From Candidatus Aminicenantes bacterium (lineage in GTDB: Bacteria; Acidobacteriota; Aminicenantia; Aminicenantales; UBA4085): a stretch of DNA of 41,533 bases. Position numbers and translations under genes: made by a program. The notes under the pieces are model-generated. The model was not told the DNA's origin, did not search any database, and worked only from the letters and a program-made list of their open reading frames with translations. Below, piece after piece: positions 15,966-24,233 of the stretch (its first letter is position 1; each line of letters starts with the position of its first letter). The stretch spans positions 1 through 41,533 of the forward strand of contig JAPKZJ010000037.1 of assembly GCA_026393855.1 (NCBI GenBank), in the 5' to 3' direction.

Positions 15966-18926
15966 TTAAAAGTCGAAGCCGATCCAGAATTTCAGGACAT
16001 AGGAGCCGAGTCCGCTGAACTTGTAGGGCTTGGAGAAGTCCGGCCACTGCAATTGCTTGACCCATTCGATATGCAGCGGGAAGCCGAAGAGGAAGGCCTC
16101 CAGGCCGTATCCGAACGAGCCCAGGGCCTGGGCCACGCGGTAGTACGGGATGTCCCCTTCCGTGTAGGTCTCGTCGTAAATATAGAACTCGGCCGGATAG
16201 CCGGGGTAGCGCGAGCGAGAGACGTCGAAGAAGACGACGCCGCGGATGGGGCCGATGTTGCCGAGGATGGTCTGGGCGACGCCGATGAGGGGGAAGCGGA
16301 ATTCCGCGTTGCCGATCCAGTACTCGGTCGCGGTCAGGCTGTAATAGTAGGCCGACCGGACCTCGTTGTTGCCGCCGAAATAGAACAGGAACGGATCGCG
16401 GCCCCAGCAGGCATGGCCCTGCAGGCGCAGCGCCAGCAGGATGTCCGAACCGAAGTCAAGATACTTGCGGATGTCGCCGGAGACGGTGGTGTTGCGGATG
16501 AGCTTCTCGGCCAGCGGCAAAGCCTGGCTGACCGAGAATCGGAAAGTGTATCCCGAGGCCGGACCGTAGGCCTGGAAGCGCGTCGTCTCGCCGGTCAGCG
16601 ACAGGCTGGCCGAGGCGATGGTCCCGTTGATGAAGCCGAACCCGGAGGCGTTGGAATAGAGACCGATGCTGTACGTGTCCATCATCTCTTCTTCATAGTG
16701 GAAGAAGCCGAGGCCCGCTTCGGCCCGAACATAGAGGCTGAACGGATAGTAAACAAGGAACTGGGCCCCCGTGATGCGCCGCACCGCGGTCGCGTCGGCA
16801 TAGGTGACGTACTGCCACAGCGAGGGGTCGTAATAGTACATATTGGGGTAATAGTAGTAGCTGTACTGGAAGACGCTGAACGCGCTCTGGAGGCGGCCGG
16901 TCTGGTTGAGATAGGTGGCGGCCATCGAGCGGAACTCGCGGACCTGGTAGGCGGAGACCGAGAACTGGTGGTTGCCCATGATGTCCGAAAAGCCGATGGT
17001 GGCGCCGCCGTAGATGGAGCCGTCCGTCGAGACGACGGCCGCGACCGGCGGGCGCGACGTGACATACAAACGGCCGATGCCGCTGTGCGGCTCGATCTTG
17101 GCGGCGTCGATCGTGAAATTCAGGGCCGGGGCGAACCGCTCGAACGGCGCGCCGGCCGCGACCGGGGCGAAGGTCACGGTGCTTTCCACGGCTCCGGCCG
17201 CCTCGGCCTTGAAGAGCTGGAAGGCGCCTTTATTGAAGGAGGCGAAGATCATCCGGCCGGGCTCGGAGGGGAGGGGGGCCGGGAAGAAGTTGCCGGTCCG
17301 GACGTCGGTGTGGCGCCGGATCTCCCCCGTCGTCAGGCTCAGCGAGTAGACGTTGAAGGCCCCGCGCGCGTCGCCGGCGAAAAAGACGGTCTGGCCGTCG
17401 GGCGAAAAGCTGGGGCAGACCGTGTTGTCGCGGCCGAACGTCAGCTGGGTCTTCGTCGCCAGATCGGTGAGCGGCGAGAGGAAGAGCTTGTCCACCGTCC
17501 CCGTCCGGATGCTGTAGACGAGCGTGCGCCCGTCCGGCGAGATGGCCGGCGCTTTCTCGTAGAGCGGATCGTTGGTCAGCGGGGTCAGGGCTCCCGTCTC
17601 GAGATCGAGCCGGAAGAGGTCGTGGATGCCCTTATGGAAGGCGGCGAAGATGAGCGACTTGCCGTCCGGGAGGAAGCGGGGGCCGGCCGGCTGGTCGACC
17701 GTGAGCCGGATGGTCTTCAGGGTCTGGCCCGTGACTGGGGAGATGAGGAACAAGCTGTGCCGGCGGCCGTCCCGGGCGAAGAAGGCGATCCGGTCTCCCT
17801 CCGGGGACCAGGCCAGGGCCGGGCCGTTGGTGGGATCGATGTCGTATTTGATGTATTCGTAGTCGGTCGTGTAGCCCTTGGTGATGTTCTTCAGGACGCG
17901 CCCGTCCTTGGCCGACAGCAGGACGATGTCCATATCCGAGGCTTGGGCGTTGTAGGTGATGGTGGCCACCAGGTCGCCCGACGGCGATAAGGCCTGGGAA
18001 AAGGCGAAGTAGTAGGGGTTCATCGGGAATTCGGGGCCCAACGGGACGCTGTAGTCCTCCGGATTCTCGCGGGTGAAGTAGTCCTTGAACCGGGCCCGCA
18101 GATAGCGCTTGAACTCCTGACCGAACAGGCGGGCGGAAAGCCGGAAAGCTCTTTGGAATGGATCCCGCCGGCTGAGCAGGGCGCCGCCCTTGAGGGATTG
18201 CCACAGATCGCGGATGGCCCCTGAGCCGTATTTTTCGACCAGGAACTCGTAGATGGCATGCCCGAAGTCGTAGGCCGGATCGCGCGGCAGCGGGTAGCGC
18301 TGGACCAGGTCGCCGGCTTCGTTGAGCTCCGGGATGCGGTCGTTGAGCACGGCGTCGCGAAGAATCAAGGTGGACCAGGACGACCAACGGTCGGTGGTGT
18401 ATTCGGACAAGCCCTCGAAGGTCCATAGCGGCGGCTGGGAGAGGGCCGTGAGCGCCCCGCCCTGGTTGCCCCAGAGGATGTCGAACTCGAAGACGTGAGT
18501 CAGCTCGTGGGTGATGAGCTCCTGCAGCTCGTTGAGAGGCATGTCGCCGTGAATGCCGATCCGGAACAGGACCGGCTCGGAGACTCCCAGAACCCCTTCC
18601 GAGATCTGGAACACGTTGGACTGTTCGAAGTCGGTCACCGTGGTGTAGTAGAGAAGCGGCACGGGGTCCGACAGCTGGTGCTTGAGGTCGGCGCTGACCT
18701 TGCGATAGGCGCTCTCGGCCGTATCGACGACGTTCTTCAGCAACCCCGGTTCATCGGCGTAGAAGAAGACCTTGAAATGCTCGGTGGCGTAAGATTTCCA
18801 GGCGAACTTCTCGTAGTTGATCTTGTTTTTCCCGTAATAAGGGAAATACATGAACTGCGCGGCGGCGGGGACGGCCAGGAGGAGAAGCCCGGCCAGGGCG
18901 AGGAGGGCGGAGGCGCGCCGGATCAT
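15966..18926 (-). CDS. Exported fusion: HExxH metallopeptidase-like domain, TolB/WD40-like propeller and outer-membrane beta-barrel
   Basis: The 986-residue protein begins with a signal peptide (LLALAGLLLLAVPAAAQ). Residues about 40-290 form a gluzincin-like domain: HELTH at 140-144, followed by a Glu in WTFEGLSEY (E171), giving the HExxH...E zinc set. From about 310 to 600 there are repeats of the TolB/PD40 kind (LSPSGDLVATITY, WSPEGDRIAFFAR, FLPDGKSLIFAA, ISPDGRTLVYS, FSPDGQTVFFAG). The last 300 residues are rich in alternating aromatic strands and end in FWIGFDF, a typical outer-membrane barrel terminus. It is presumably surface- or periplasm-facing and anchored in the outer membrane. It is the last gene of a three-gene operon; AAGGAG precedes the ATG. 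Proteolytic activity is inferred from the motif only. Confidence 0.75.
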   Translation of the reverse strand: MIRRASALLALAGLLLLAVPAAAQFMYFPYYGKNKINYEKFAWKSYATEHFKVFFYADEPGLLKNVVDTAESAYRKVSADLKHQLSDPVPLLYYTTVTDFEQSNVFQISEGVLGVSEPVLFRIGIHGDMPLNELQELITHELTHVFEFDILWGNQGGALTALSQPPLWTFEGLSEYTTDRWSSWSTLILRDAVLNDRIPELNEAGDLVQRYPLPRDPAYDFGHAIYEFLVEKYGSGAIRDLWQSLKGGALLSRRDPFQRAFRLSARLFGQEFKRYLRARFKDYFTRENPEDYSVPLGPEFPMNPYYFAFSQALSPSGDLVATITYNAQASDMDIVLLSAKDGRVLKNITKGYTTDYEYIKYDIDPTNGPALAWSPEGDRIAFFARDGRRHSLFLISPVTGQTLKTIRLTVDQPAGPRFLPDGKSLIFAAFHKGIHDLFRLDLETGALTPLTNDPLYEKAPAISPDGRTLVYSIRTGTVDKLFLSPLTDLATKTQLTFGRDNTVCPSFSPDGQTVFFAGDARGAFNVYSLSLTTGEIRRHTDVRTGNFFPAPLPSEPGRMIFASFNKGAFQLFKAEAAGAVESTVTFAPVAAGAPFERFAPALNFTIDAAKIEPHSGIGRLYVTSRPPVAAVVSTDGSIYGGATIGFSDIMGNHQFSVSAYQVREFRSMAATYLNQTGRLQSAFSVFQYSYYYYPNMYYYDPSLWQYVTYADATAVRRITGAQFLVYYPFSLYVRAEAGLGFFHYEEEMMDTYSIGLYSNASGFGFINGTIASASLSLTGETTRFQAYGPASGYTFRFSVSQALPLAEKLIRNTTVSGDIRKYLDFGSDILLALRLQGHACWGRDPFLFYFGGNNEVRSAYYYSLTATEYWIGNAEFRFPLIGVAQTILGNIGPIRGVVFFDVSRSRYPGYPAEFYIYDETYTEGDIPYYRVAQALGSFGYGLEAFLFGFPLHIEWVKQLQWPDFSKPYKFSGLGSYVLKFWIGFDF

Positions 18927-18936
18927 GAGGGGCTCC

Positions 18937-19596
18937 TTATCTCAACAGGAGGTACCGGTCTTGAGCCCGCTCGGCCCCGAAAAGGGCGCGGAACAAGCGG
19001 GGCTGGATCCGGCCCATGAGATCGTAGAGGGCGAACTCGGCCGTCTGGCGGGCATTGTCGGTGGATACGGCGTCCTTGTATTCCTTGCGGAAGACGACCG
19101 CTCCCGAGACGGGATCGATCAGGGCCAAATCGAGCGTCACGGCAAACGACTTCTGCTCCGACCAGGGACTGATCGGCTTGAAGGGGCCTTCGTCGATCTC
19201 CCGCCGCTCGCCGTCCATCAGGGCTTTTCGTGCTTCCTGGCTGAAGGCCGCCTTGCCCGTCAGGATGAGGGTCCGGTCCGGCCCCGCGGCCGCCCCCTTC
19301 CAGAAGTCCCGCGACTCGAGCGCGGCGGCGGAAGGCCAAGCGATGGGCTTCTCCGTGACGGCGGCGTGGAGACGAGGCTTAAGCGCGTCGCGGAAATATT
19401 CGATCAGGGCCTTGTTGAGGTCGAGGCCCTTGACTTCTTTTTCAGTGAAAAAGCCGGTCAGCACGACCGACTTGACGGCGCTCCAATTCAGGGCGGGCTC
19501 GCCCGGGACCTCCAGATTCACTTTGGCGGTCCGTTCGGTCGAACAGGCCGCCAGGCCGAGGGCCAGAAGGACGAGGCCGAGGCTATTTTTTCGCAT
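18937..19596 (-). CDS. Predicted lipoprotein of unknown function
   Basis: The 219-residue protein has a lipoprotein signal peptide with the lipobox LGLAAC (Cys about residue 18). The mature part has no domain I can name. A segment ALIDPVSGAVVFRKEYKDAV looks like a beta hairpin of the kind seen in small envelope proteins that assess or bind cell-surface polymers, but this is weak. It sits between a TPR lipoprotein (overlap of 14 bp) and the large metallopeptidase/barrel protein (10-bp gap), so the three are probably made together and may work as one envelope assembly. Base composition is like its neighbours. Confidence 0.65.
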   Translation of the reverse strand: MRKNSLGLVLLALGLAACSTERTAKVNLEVPGEPALNWSAVKSVVLTGFFTEKEVKGLDLNKALIEYFRDALKPRLHAAVTEKPIAWPSAAALESRDFWKGAAAGPDRTLILTGKAAFSQEARKALMDGERREIDEGPFKPISPWSEQKSFAVTLDLALIDPVSGAVVFRKEYKDAVSTDNARQTAEFALYDLMGRIQPRLFRALFGAERAQDRYLLLR

Positions 19597-19960
19597 CGGG
19601 GGCCTTCTTTGGTTCCGCCGTAGCGGCCGGGGGCTGGATATTTTCTTTACATTTCTGCAGATTGGATTTTACATAGGAATCGTTGGGGGCGATTTTGAGG
19701 GCGGCTTCGTATTCGGCCAGGGCTTCCTTGAACAACCCCTTCTTTTCGTAGGCCACGGCCAGGTTGTTGAGGGCCGCGACGGACCGGGGGTTGGCCTGGA
19801 GGGCCTTCTTCCAGCGGAAGATGGCCTCGTCCCAAAGGTTGTTTTGGGACGCCCAGACCCCGAATTGGAGCTGGTCGGAGGGGCGTAGGGGAGTTGGGAC
19901 CGAGGCGCAGGCGGCGAGGAGCAGGGCGGCCGCAAGGGCCGCGGCGAATCTCATTTTCAT
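19583..19960 (-). CDS. Small TPR-repeat lipoprotein
   Basis: The 125-residue product, from the ATG at 19958-19960, starts MKMRFAAALAAALLLAAC, a lipoprotein signal with Cys in the lipobox. It then shows two to three tetratricopeptide units: SQNNLWDEAIFRWKKALQAN, SVAALNNLAVAYEKKGLFKE and ALAEYEAALKIAPND. A Pro/Ala/Lys-rich tail follows. TPRs usually bind partner proteins; here the likely partners are the two downstream products. An AAGGACG site supports this start; an in-frame ATG at 20026 lacks one and would disrupt the signal peptide. It is the first gene of the envelope operon. Confidence 0.75.
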   Translation of the reverse strand: MKMRFAAALAAALLLAACASVPTPLRPSDQLQFGVWASQNNLWDEAIFRWKKALQANPRSVAALNNLAVAYEKKGLFKEALAEYEAALKIAPNDSYVKSNLQKCKENIQPPAATAEPKKAPDAKK

Positions 19961-20052
19961 GCCGTTCGTCCTTGGTTCAATTAGAACGCTTTTCCCGGCC
20001 ATCGTCAAGGATAGGGGTATGTGCAACTTCTATGCCAATAAGAGGGGGCTCA

Positions 20053-20201
20053 GGGGATGCCCCCCGAAACACGCTCCATTCCCCAGCGCGGAATGTTCGC
20101 TCCGATTTCCTCCCTCGCGCCCCCGCCTCATCGGCTCCTTGATCCGATTCGGCAGGGACCATGCGCGCTCGGTCGTCAACGGGTTTCGGCGGGGCATCCC
20201 C
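20053..20201. repeat. Palindromic element with 18-19 bp inverted ends
   Basis: GGGGATGCCCCCCGAAAC (20053-20070) is matched by GTTTCGGCGGGGCATCCCC (20183-20201), the reverse complement apart from one extra base. Weaker similarity continues outward (AAGAGGGGGCT against TTAGGGGCGAAG read on the other strand). The 112 bases between the arms contain no gene. Only one copy is seen in the window, so its family is unknown. Confidence 0.6.
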
Positions 20202-20364
20202 TTCGCCCCTAATTCTTGATTTTTTCTGCCCGATAAGATGCAAGTCAAGCGGATAAGGTTTCTATGAGGGGGTGGCAGGCTGTGGGCCGTTAGATGGAAA
20301 ACCCGATGATGGGTCCCCCGTCAGGGGAGCCCCTTCGTCCCCTAGTTTTTATAATTTGATCTTT

Positions 20365-20795
20365 ACCCAATTTCGGGAAGACCAGGCGGTTTGGGGTATC
20401 GGCCAACGGCGAAACCGCGAGGGCGACGCCTTTTTCCATAGCTCTCTGAGGGAAGCCAATCCTCGCGGGGACTTTCGAAGCGACGTCCCTTCGAGGACTG
20501 CGAAGCGCTGCGGGCGCCGAGGGATGTTTGAGCACGCAACCATCATTGGCAACGAGACTGAGTGGGAGGTCGTGCAAGACCGAGAGATCGAGTATGCGGA
20601 GTTCCGCCCTCGCGGAGACTATCGAAGCGACGTCCCTACGAGGACTGCGAAGCGCTGGAGGCGCCGAGCGGATTGGCCGGGACGATCAATGCGCCGTCGA
20701 TATTGTTCGGATCAAGAATTTCGGGAAATCCGATCACGGCGCATAGCACCGTTGCCCCCAACGGTGACCCTGAACCGCCCTTCCCGGAATTGGGC
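20365..20795. repeat. Palindromic repeat family 1, copy C (about 431 bp, inverted relative to A and B)
   Basis: The inverted ends are CCCAATTTCGGGAAG...GGCGGTTTGGGGT (20366-20397) and ACCCTGAACCGCCCTTCCCG (20767-20786) followed by GAATTGGGC. Bases 20385-20414 match the right end of copy A on the opposite strand, and 20748-20765 is the exact reverse complement of a hairpin in copy B. Copy C also holds an internal direct repeat of about 54 bp (20471-20524 and 20618-20671, sharing CGAAGCGACGTCCCT and CGAGGACTGCGAAGCGCTG), which explains its greater length. No protein is encoded. Confidence 0.75.
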
Positions 20796-20874
20796 GAAGA
20801 GCCTTTCAATTCTCGCCTTCGCGATCAATTTGGAAGGCAAACGGAAAAGGCTTCCCTGCGCAAGGAAGTCCCAT

Positions 20875-20880
20875 TATAAT
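20875..20880 (+). promoter_or_regulatory. Possible -10 box upstream of folD
   Basis: A perfect TATAAT lies 28 bases before the folD start. No good -35 hexamer is found at the usual distance (TTCCCT at 20852-20857 is the nearest), so the promoter call is tentative. Confidence 0.4.
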
Positions 20881-20908
20881 GGCCCCGAATCGAAGCAGGA
20901 GAATACTC

Positions 20909-21826
20909 ATGGGTCAATGGCTGGAAGGGAAGCCCGTCGCGGACAAGATCCGGGAGCAGGTCAAGGCCGAAGTCGCCGCGGCCCGTGAGGCCTCGGGGAA
21001 AGTGCCAGGCCTCGTCGGCGTGCTGGTCGGCGACAACCCGGCCTCGCAAAGCTACCTGCGGATGAAGGAGAAAGCCTGCCAAAACTTGGGGCTCTTCGGT
21101 CAGATCCAGTATCTGCCGGCCGGTATCTCGCGGCTCGACCTGAAAGCCCGCATCGAAGGCCTCAACGCCGACGACCGGGTGGACGGCATCCTCGTCCAGC
21201 TCCCCCTGCCCAAGGGCTATGATACCCAAGAAGTCATCTCTTGGATCGATCCGGGCAAGGACGTGGACGGCATCCACCCGATCAGCCTGGGACTGCTCCT
21301 GCAGAACCAGCCCTGCTTGAGCGCCTGCACGCCGCGCGGCTGCCTGGAGCTCATCCGTTCGACCGGGACGGCCATCGAGGGCAAGGACGTCGTCGTCATC
21401 GGCCGCAGCCTGATCGTCGGCAAGCCCCTTTCGGTCATGATCACAAACGAGAACGGGACGGTCACCATCTGCCACAGCAAGACCAAGGACCTGCCCGGCG
21501 TTTGCGCTCGGGCCGACATTCTCGTCGCCGCGATGGGCAAGCCCGGCTTCGTCGGCCCGGAGTTTGTCAAGGAGGGCGCGGTCGTCATCGATGTGGGCAG
21601 CAACGCGATCGGCGACAAGGCCCTGGTCCGGCGATTGTTCGGCGAGGATCCCAGGCGCGAGAAGGAGATCGACGACAAGGGCTATACTTGGGTCGGCGAC
21701 GTCCAGCCGCGGGTCATCGACAAAGCAGCCTGGCTGACCCCCTCCCCCGGCGGCGTCGGGCCCCTGACCATCGCCATGCTGATGCGGAACACCTTGGACG
21801 CCTTCAAGCGCCGGCATAAGCTGTGA
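20909..21826 (+). CDS. folD: Bifunctional methylenetetrahydrofolate dehydrogenase/methenyltetrahydrofolate cyclohydrolase
   Basis: FolD interconverts 5,10-methylene-, 5,10-methenyl- and 10-formyl-tetrahydrofolate in the cytoplasm. The 305-residue product has the family motifs: SYLRMKEKAC with the catalytic Lys region, GILVQLPLPKG, DGIHPISLG, the dinucleotide-binding loop VVIGRSLIVGKP, and TPSPGGVGPLTIAML near the C-terminus. It is about 20 residues longer than E. coli FolD because of an insertion (around DKALVRRLFGEDPRREKEID) before WVGDV. The ATG at 20909 is preferred since AGGAG precedes it. It may feed one-carbon units to purine, Met and formyl-Met synthesis or a C1 pathway. It stands alone, with rpmB downstream under its own promoter. 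Confidence 0.95.
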   Translation: MGQWLEGKPVADKIREQVKAEVAAAREASGKVPGLVGVLVGDNPASQSYLRMKEKACQNLGLFGQIQYLPAGISRLDLKARIEGLNADDRVDGILVQLPLPKGYDTQEVISWIDPGKDVDGIHPISLGLLLQNQPCLSACTPRGCLELIRSTGTAIEGKDVVVIGRSLIVGKPLSVMITNENGTVTICHSKTKDLPGVCARADILVAAMGKPGFVGPEFVKEGAVVIDVGSNAIGDKALVRRLFGEDPRREKEIDDKGYTWVGDVQPRVIDKAAWLTPSPGGVGPLTIAMLMRNTLDAFKRRHKL

Positions 21827-21837
21827 CCGGAAAAAAG

Positions 21838-21867
21838 TTGCGGCCGGATAGCCGTCTATGGTATAAA
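21838..21867 (+). promoter_or_regulatory. Promoter of rpmB
   Basis: TTGCGG (21838-21843) and TATAAA (21862-21867) are separated by 18 bases and lie between the folD stop and the rpmB start, leaving a leader of about 30 bases. Confidence 0.5.
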
Positions 21868-21902
21868 GAGGCTCCCTTTCCCTAATAAAAGAGAGAACGA
21901 TC

Positions 21903-22094
21903 ATGCCGAAATTATGCGAAATCTGCGGTAAAGGCCCCGTCTTCGGGCACAGCGTCAGCCATTCTCACAAGGCTTCGGCCAAGAAATGGAGCCCGAACCT
22001 TCAGCATGTGAAGGCCAAGACCGATTCCGGCAACCGTCAGATCTGGGTCTGCACCCGCTGCCTGAGGTCCGGAAAGGTCCAGAAAGCCGTCTAA
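21903..22094 (+). CDS. rpmB: 50S ribosomal protein bL28, zinc-binding form
   Basis: This 63-residue protein matches bL28: CEICGKGPVFGHSVSHSH at the N-terminus and QIWVCTRCLRSGKV at the C-terminus. It keeps C5, C8, C50 and C53, the 'C+' form that binds a zinc ion; many bacteria have lost these. It is a component of the large ribosomal subunit near the E site. AGAGAGAACGATC precedes the ATG. Its stop faces the end of the rel gene, 15 bases away on the other strand, so the two converge tightly. Confidence 0.93.
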   Translation: MPKLCEICGKGPVFGHSVSHSHKASAKKWSPNLQHVKAKTDSGNRQIWVCTRCLRSGKVQKAV

Positions 22095-22109
22095 TCCTGA
22101 TCTTCTCTT

Positions 22110-24233
22110 TCAGACCCGCTCCACCGACTGCACATCCGGTATGCCGGATATCGCCTTTTCGATGGACTGCAGCTCCTGGATGTCGCGGATTCGGAGGGCG
22201 ACCCGGATTCTGGCTTTGCGATCCGGCGTCGTTTCCACTTCGGCCTTGGTGATATCTCCGCCGAGGGCCGATATGGCCGCGGTGATCTTGGCCAACAACC
22301 CGTGTGCATCAATGGACCGGATGACCAGACCAGCCTTGTAATGGTCCTGGGCCACTGCTCCCCAAGCCACTTCGACGACACGCTCGGGGGCCAGGGTTTC
22401 CTTGGTCACCAGAGCGCAGCGCCTGGCGTGGATCGTGATGCCTTTGCCGGACGTGATGTAGCCGATGATCGGCTCCCCCTTGACCGGCGAACAGCAGCGG
22501 GCCAACCGCATGAGGGAGTGGGCTCGGTCCATGACTTGGATTTCGGGCTCGGCCGGTAAGGCCGGTTTGCGCCGCAGATTCGCCCCTGCGGGGAGCAGGC
22601 GCTCCAACAGCTTGCGATTGACGACGAATCTTCCCCGTCCGACCATGGCCAAGAAGGAGTCGAACGATCCGGTCTCGATCCGGAGCGCTTTCCGCAGCCC
22701 CGGGAGCAGCGCCTCGCCCGCCGGAAACGCCGCCGGCAGGTCGTATTTGCGGAGCTCTTTGTCCCACAGCTTGCGGCCCAAGACGACCGCCTTGCCCTGT
22801 TCCAATTGGTTGAGCCGCCGCTTGATCTGCTGACGGGCGGCGGACGTGACGGCCATGTTCAGCCAGGTCCGGGTCGGGCCTTTGTCCGGCCCGGTCTGGA
22901 TCTCCACGATGTCGCCCGTCCGCAGCAGGGTCTTCAGCGGCGCGGGTTTGCCGTTGATGCGTGCGGAGGCGGCGTGAAGCCCGATCTCGGTGTGGACGCG
23001 GAAGGCGAAATCGAGGGCCGAGGCGCCCGCGGGCAGAGCCTCGACCCGGCCCTTGGGCGTCAGGACATAAACCTCCTCCGGGATGAGGTTGATCTTGAGA
23101 CTCTCCATGAACTCGCGCGGGTTCTTTTGGTCCCGGAACAGCTCGGCCATCTCCCGCAGCCAAAGGAGGCGCTTGTCCTCTTTGGGCGCGGCTGGGGAAT
23201 CCCCCTCCTTATACCGCCAATGGGCGGCGATGCCGTTCTCGGCCAGGTCATGCATCTCCCGGGTTCGGATCTGGATCTCGAAGCTCAGCTTGTCGGCGGT
23301 GATGATGGTCGTATGCAGGGCCTGGTAGAGATTGGGCTTGGGCATGGCGATGAAATCGCGGAAGCGCTGCGGCAGGTGGGTCCAGTTTTGGTGGATGATG
23401 CCCAGCGCGGCGTAGCAGGACTTGACCGAATCGGTGATGATGCGCAGGGCCAGGAAGTCGAAGACCTGCGGGAAGTCGATGTGCTTGTCCTGCATCTTGC
23501 GGTGGATGCTGTAGGGCCGCTTGATGCGCGAGACGATCTCGGCCGGAATGCGGTTTTCCTTCATCAGCCGCTCGAGAGTCCGCCGCACTTTGCGGAGCTC
23601 GGCTTCGGCCGTCTTCCGCCGGGGATCGATCAGGGCCGCCATCCGGAAGTAGGCCTCGGGCTCGACATACCGAAAGGCCAGATCCTCGAGCTCGGCCTTG
23701 ATCCGGCCCATGCCGAGGCGGTTGGCGATCGGAGCATAGATCTCGAGGGTTTCGGCCGCGATCCGCTTTTGGGCCGGCTCGGCCAGGAACTTGAGCGTCT
23801 GGAGGTTGTGGAGGCGGTCGGCCAGCTTGATGAAAATGACTCGCAGGTCGTCGGTCATGGCCAGGATGATTTTGCGGATCGTCTCGGCCCGGCGGATCTC
23901 GGCCGGGACATCCTCGACCCGGCCGATCTTGGTGACGCCCTCGACCAGCGCCGCGACGTCCTTGCCGAACGTCGCCCGCAGCTCGTCCGCAGTCACGTCG
24001 GTGTCTTCCAGCACGTCGTGCAGGAGCCCGGCCGCCAGGGTGGTGCGGTCCAGCCCCATTTCGGCCAACTGGTTGGCGACTTCGAGGGGATGGCTTAAAT
24101 AAGGCTCGCCCGACCGGCGGACCTGACCTTTATGGGCTCGGGCCGAGAAGACATAGGCCTTCTGCAGGAAGAGGATATCCTTCTCGCTCAAGCGGGAGGA
24201 GACCCGGTCCAGGATGTCGTCGAAACGGATCAT
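22110..24233 (-). CDS. rel: RelA/SpoT-family bifunctional (p)ppGpp synthetase/hydrolase
   Basis: The 707-residue protein has the long-RSH domain order. The HD hydrolase part includes HPLEVANQLAEMG and AAGLLHDVLEDTDV. The synthetase part includes RIKRPYSIHRKM, FDFLALRIITDSVKSCYAALG and FEIQIRTREMHDLAE. A TGS domain (VYVLTPKGRVEALPAG) and a Zn-finger/helical part with ARCCSPVKGEPIIGYIT follow, and an ACT domain ends the protein. The intact HD histidines and aspartate suggest it can also degrade (p)ppGpp. It controls the stringent response in the cytoplasm. Its ATG overlaps the gmhB stop (ATGA), so translation is coupled to an LPS-heptose gene, and it is last in the fmdB-waaF-gmhB-rel unit. Confidence 0.94.
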   Translation of the reverse strand: MIRFDDILDRVSSRLSEKDILFLQKAYVFSARAHKGQVRRSGEPYLSHPLEVANQLAEMGLDRTTLAAGLLHDVLEDTDVTADELRATFGKDVAALVEGVTKIGRVEDVPAEIRRAETIRKIILAMTDDLRVIFIKLADRLHNLQTLKFLAEPAQKRIAAETLEIYAPIANRLGMGRIKAELEDLAFRYVEPEAYFRMAALIDPRRKTAEAELRKVRRTLERLMKENRIPAEIVSRIKRPYSIHRKMQDKHIDFPQVFDFLALRIITDSVKSCYAALGIIHQNWTHLPQRFRDFIAMPKPNLYQALHTTIITADKLSFEIQIRTREMHDLAENGIAAHWRYKEGDSPAAPKEDKRLLWLREMAELFRDQKNPREFMESLKINLIPEEVYVLTPKGRVEALPAGASALDFAFRVHTEIGLHAASARINGKPAPLKTLLRTGDIVEIQTGPDKGPTRTWLNMAVTSAARQQIKRRLNQLEQGKAVVLGRKLWDKELRKYDLPAAFPAGEALLPGLRKALRIETGSFDSFLAMVGRGRFVVNRKLLERLLPAGANLRRKPALPAEPEIQVMDRAHSLMRLARCCSPVKGEPIIGYITSGKGITIHARRCALVTKETLAPERVVEVAWGAVAQDHYKAGLVIRSIDAHGLLAKITAAISALGGDITKAEVETTPDRKARIRVALRIRDIQELQSIEKAISGIPDVQSVERV

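Larger units (their letters stand above)
19961..20908. other. Long intergenic region with two palindromic elements
   Basis: These 948 bases between the divergent envelope operon and folD contain no gene I can support. They hold a GGGGATGCCCC-ended palindrome (20053-20201), repeat family 1 copy C (20365-20795) and the likely folD promoter near 20875. Open frames of up to about 230 codons in this region come from the repeats and have low-complexity, unrecognisable products. Confidence 0.7.

Noticed and set aside
16053-17990. 645-codon plus-strand frame opposite the metallopeptidase/propeller/barrel gene
   Set aside because: The product is Arg/Gly/Ala/Glu-rich without domains, whereas the minus strand gives a signal peptide, HExxH motif and propeller repeats. 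It is a GC-rich shadow frame.
20471-20671. Direct repeat in copy C considered as a CRISPR array
   Set aside because: Only two units of about 54 bp, 147 bp apart, with no regular spacers and no cas genes. It is an internal duplication of the palindromic element.
20272-20988. 238-codon frame upstream of and into folD
   Set aside because: It runs through repeat copy C and then through folD in another frame; the product is low-complexity.
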